This document shows, in pieces, positions 63,650-64,000 of a stretch of DNA of 64,000 bases. The stretch is from the NCBI RefSeq assembly GCF_001038485.1, contig NZ_LDUE01000046.1, positions 43,760-107,759 of the forward strand, written 5' to 3'. Numbering within the stretch: the stretch's first letter is position 1; the number at the start of each line of letters is the position of its first letter. This DNA comes from Ornithinibacillus californiensis (lineage in GTDB: Bacteria; Bacillota; Bacilli; Bacillales; Amphibacillaceae). Position numbers and translations under genes: made by a program. Under the pieces are notes generated by a model. It saw nothing but the letters and a program-made list of their open reading frames with translations. It searched no databases and had not been told where the DNA came from.

Positions 63650-64000
63650 ATGGGGAAAAGTATGTTTTTAGAGGCTATTGAGGTAACTCGGAACGTCATT
63701 CATGACTATATTTTTAAGTGTGAATCACGATCCAAACCAACCTATTTTACCCGTGAAGGGCAAAACAAGTTGAGTTTTACAAGCACATTGTTATTTATGC
63801 TTAATTTTGTAAAGAAGAGCATTCAGATTGAACTGGATGACTTCTTTAAAATTCTTAATAAAAAGGAGGTAACAGTAAGTAAACAGGCCTTTTGTGAGGC
63901 GAGGAAGAAGGTTAAACCAGAGGCTTTTATATTTTTATTAGATACTATTGTGGACTGGTACTACAAAAGAAATTCCTACAATACCTTCATGGGGTTTCGG
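63650..64000 (+). CDS. IS4-family transposase, N-terminal part (cut by window edge)
   Basis: 117 codons open to the last base, starting MGKSMFLEAIEVTRNVIHDY, then FKCESRSKPTYFTREGQNKL and VSKQAFCEARKKVKPEAFIF. The SKQAxxxARxKxxPEAF block is characteristic of the N-terminal region of IS4-type DDE transposases; the DDE residues lie beyond the window. SD-like GTGG about 9 bases before the ATG. Confidence 0.82.
   Translation, partial: MGKSMFLEAIEVTRNVIHDYIFKCESRSKPTYFTREGQNKLSFTSTLLFMLNFVKKSIQIELDDFFKILNKKEVTVSKQAFCEARKKVKPEAFIFLLDTIVDWYYKRNSYNTFMGFR

Larger units (their letters stand above)
63485..64000 (+). mobile_element. Insertion sequence, IS4-type, left part (continues past window)
   Basis: A transposase frame with its promoter and protective hairpin. 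The left terminus is probably close to GGGGACAGTCCCAATG at about 63481-63496, but the inverted partner lies outside the window. Confidence 0.6.

Overview
The window is chromosomal DNA from a low-GC, endospore-forming Firmicute of the family Bacillaceae. The evidence is purine-rich Shine-Dalgarno (SD) sequences with frequent GTG and TTG starts, spore genes (Tlp, a Spo0E-like phosphatase, two CotF-type coat proteins), a PdxR/PdxST locus, YfmR, YojN/YojO, CatDE and YefA-DgkB orthologues, CcpA-type cre sites and a well-known Bacillaceae intergenic repeat. The genus cannot be fixed from the sequence. No tRNA, rRNA, CRISPR array or prophage is visible.

Layout. 1-5.5 kb: a TPP enzyme (cut by the left edge) and an aminotransferase, divergent from a kynUBA tryptophan-degradation operon with a cre-like site. 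5.5-10.9 kb: a secreted acidic/basic DUF5667 protein, a C45-type Ntn hydrolase and an ABC-F ATPase. 11-13.2 kb: an FMN-riboswitch operon reduced to ribE-ribB-ribH. 13.4-23.3 kb: a P1 peptidase, a GGTTGATA repeat array, an RluA-family synthase, an alpha/beta-hydrolase fold fused to a SARP-like DNA-binding domain, an N-acetylmuramoyl-L-alanine amidase, a MoxR/VWA pair, a lipoprotein and a LysM protein. 23.3-26.4 kb: pdxR divergent from pdxST. 26.5-38.4 kb: metabolic and stress genes (amidohydrolase, TSUP exporter, KatE-type catalase, CadD-like transporter, PepF, cysteine synthase, PepV) and a second repeat array.

38.5-44.5 kb is the most interesting part. A 7TM sensor kinase and a NarL-type response regulator flank an operon of two GNAT-like paralogues and a 37-residue peptide with a very strong SD. 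Beyond the regulator lie a DUF2269 membrane protein and a membrane-anchored cupredoxin. The promoters of the GNAT/peptide operon, the DUF2269 gene and the cupredoxin gene carry the same bipartite operator at one fixed distance from a TATGMT -10 box, with no -35 box. The kinase promoter carries half of it. This looks like a local, activator-driven regulon.

44.5-64 kb: sporulation genes, a PAS-LytTR regulator, two RNA m5U methyltransferase paralogues (YfjO- and YefA-like), a TetR/MBL operon with palindromes set into its promoter, putP, catDE plus an NAD(P)-binding protein, a Dus enzyme, two coat genes, a two-component flavin monooxygenase cluster with a redox-type HxlR regulator, dgkB, and the start of an IS4-type insertion sequence running off the right edge.

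All functions are inferred by reading translated sequence and motifs; no database search was possible. Start codons were chosen from SD spacing, so several differ from the longest open frame.
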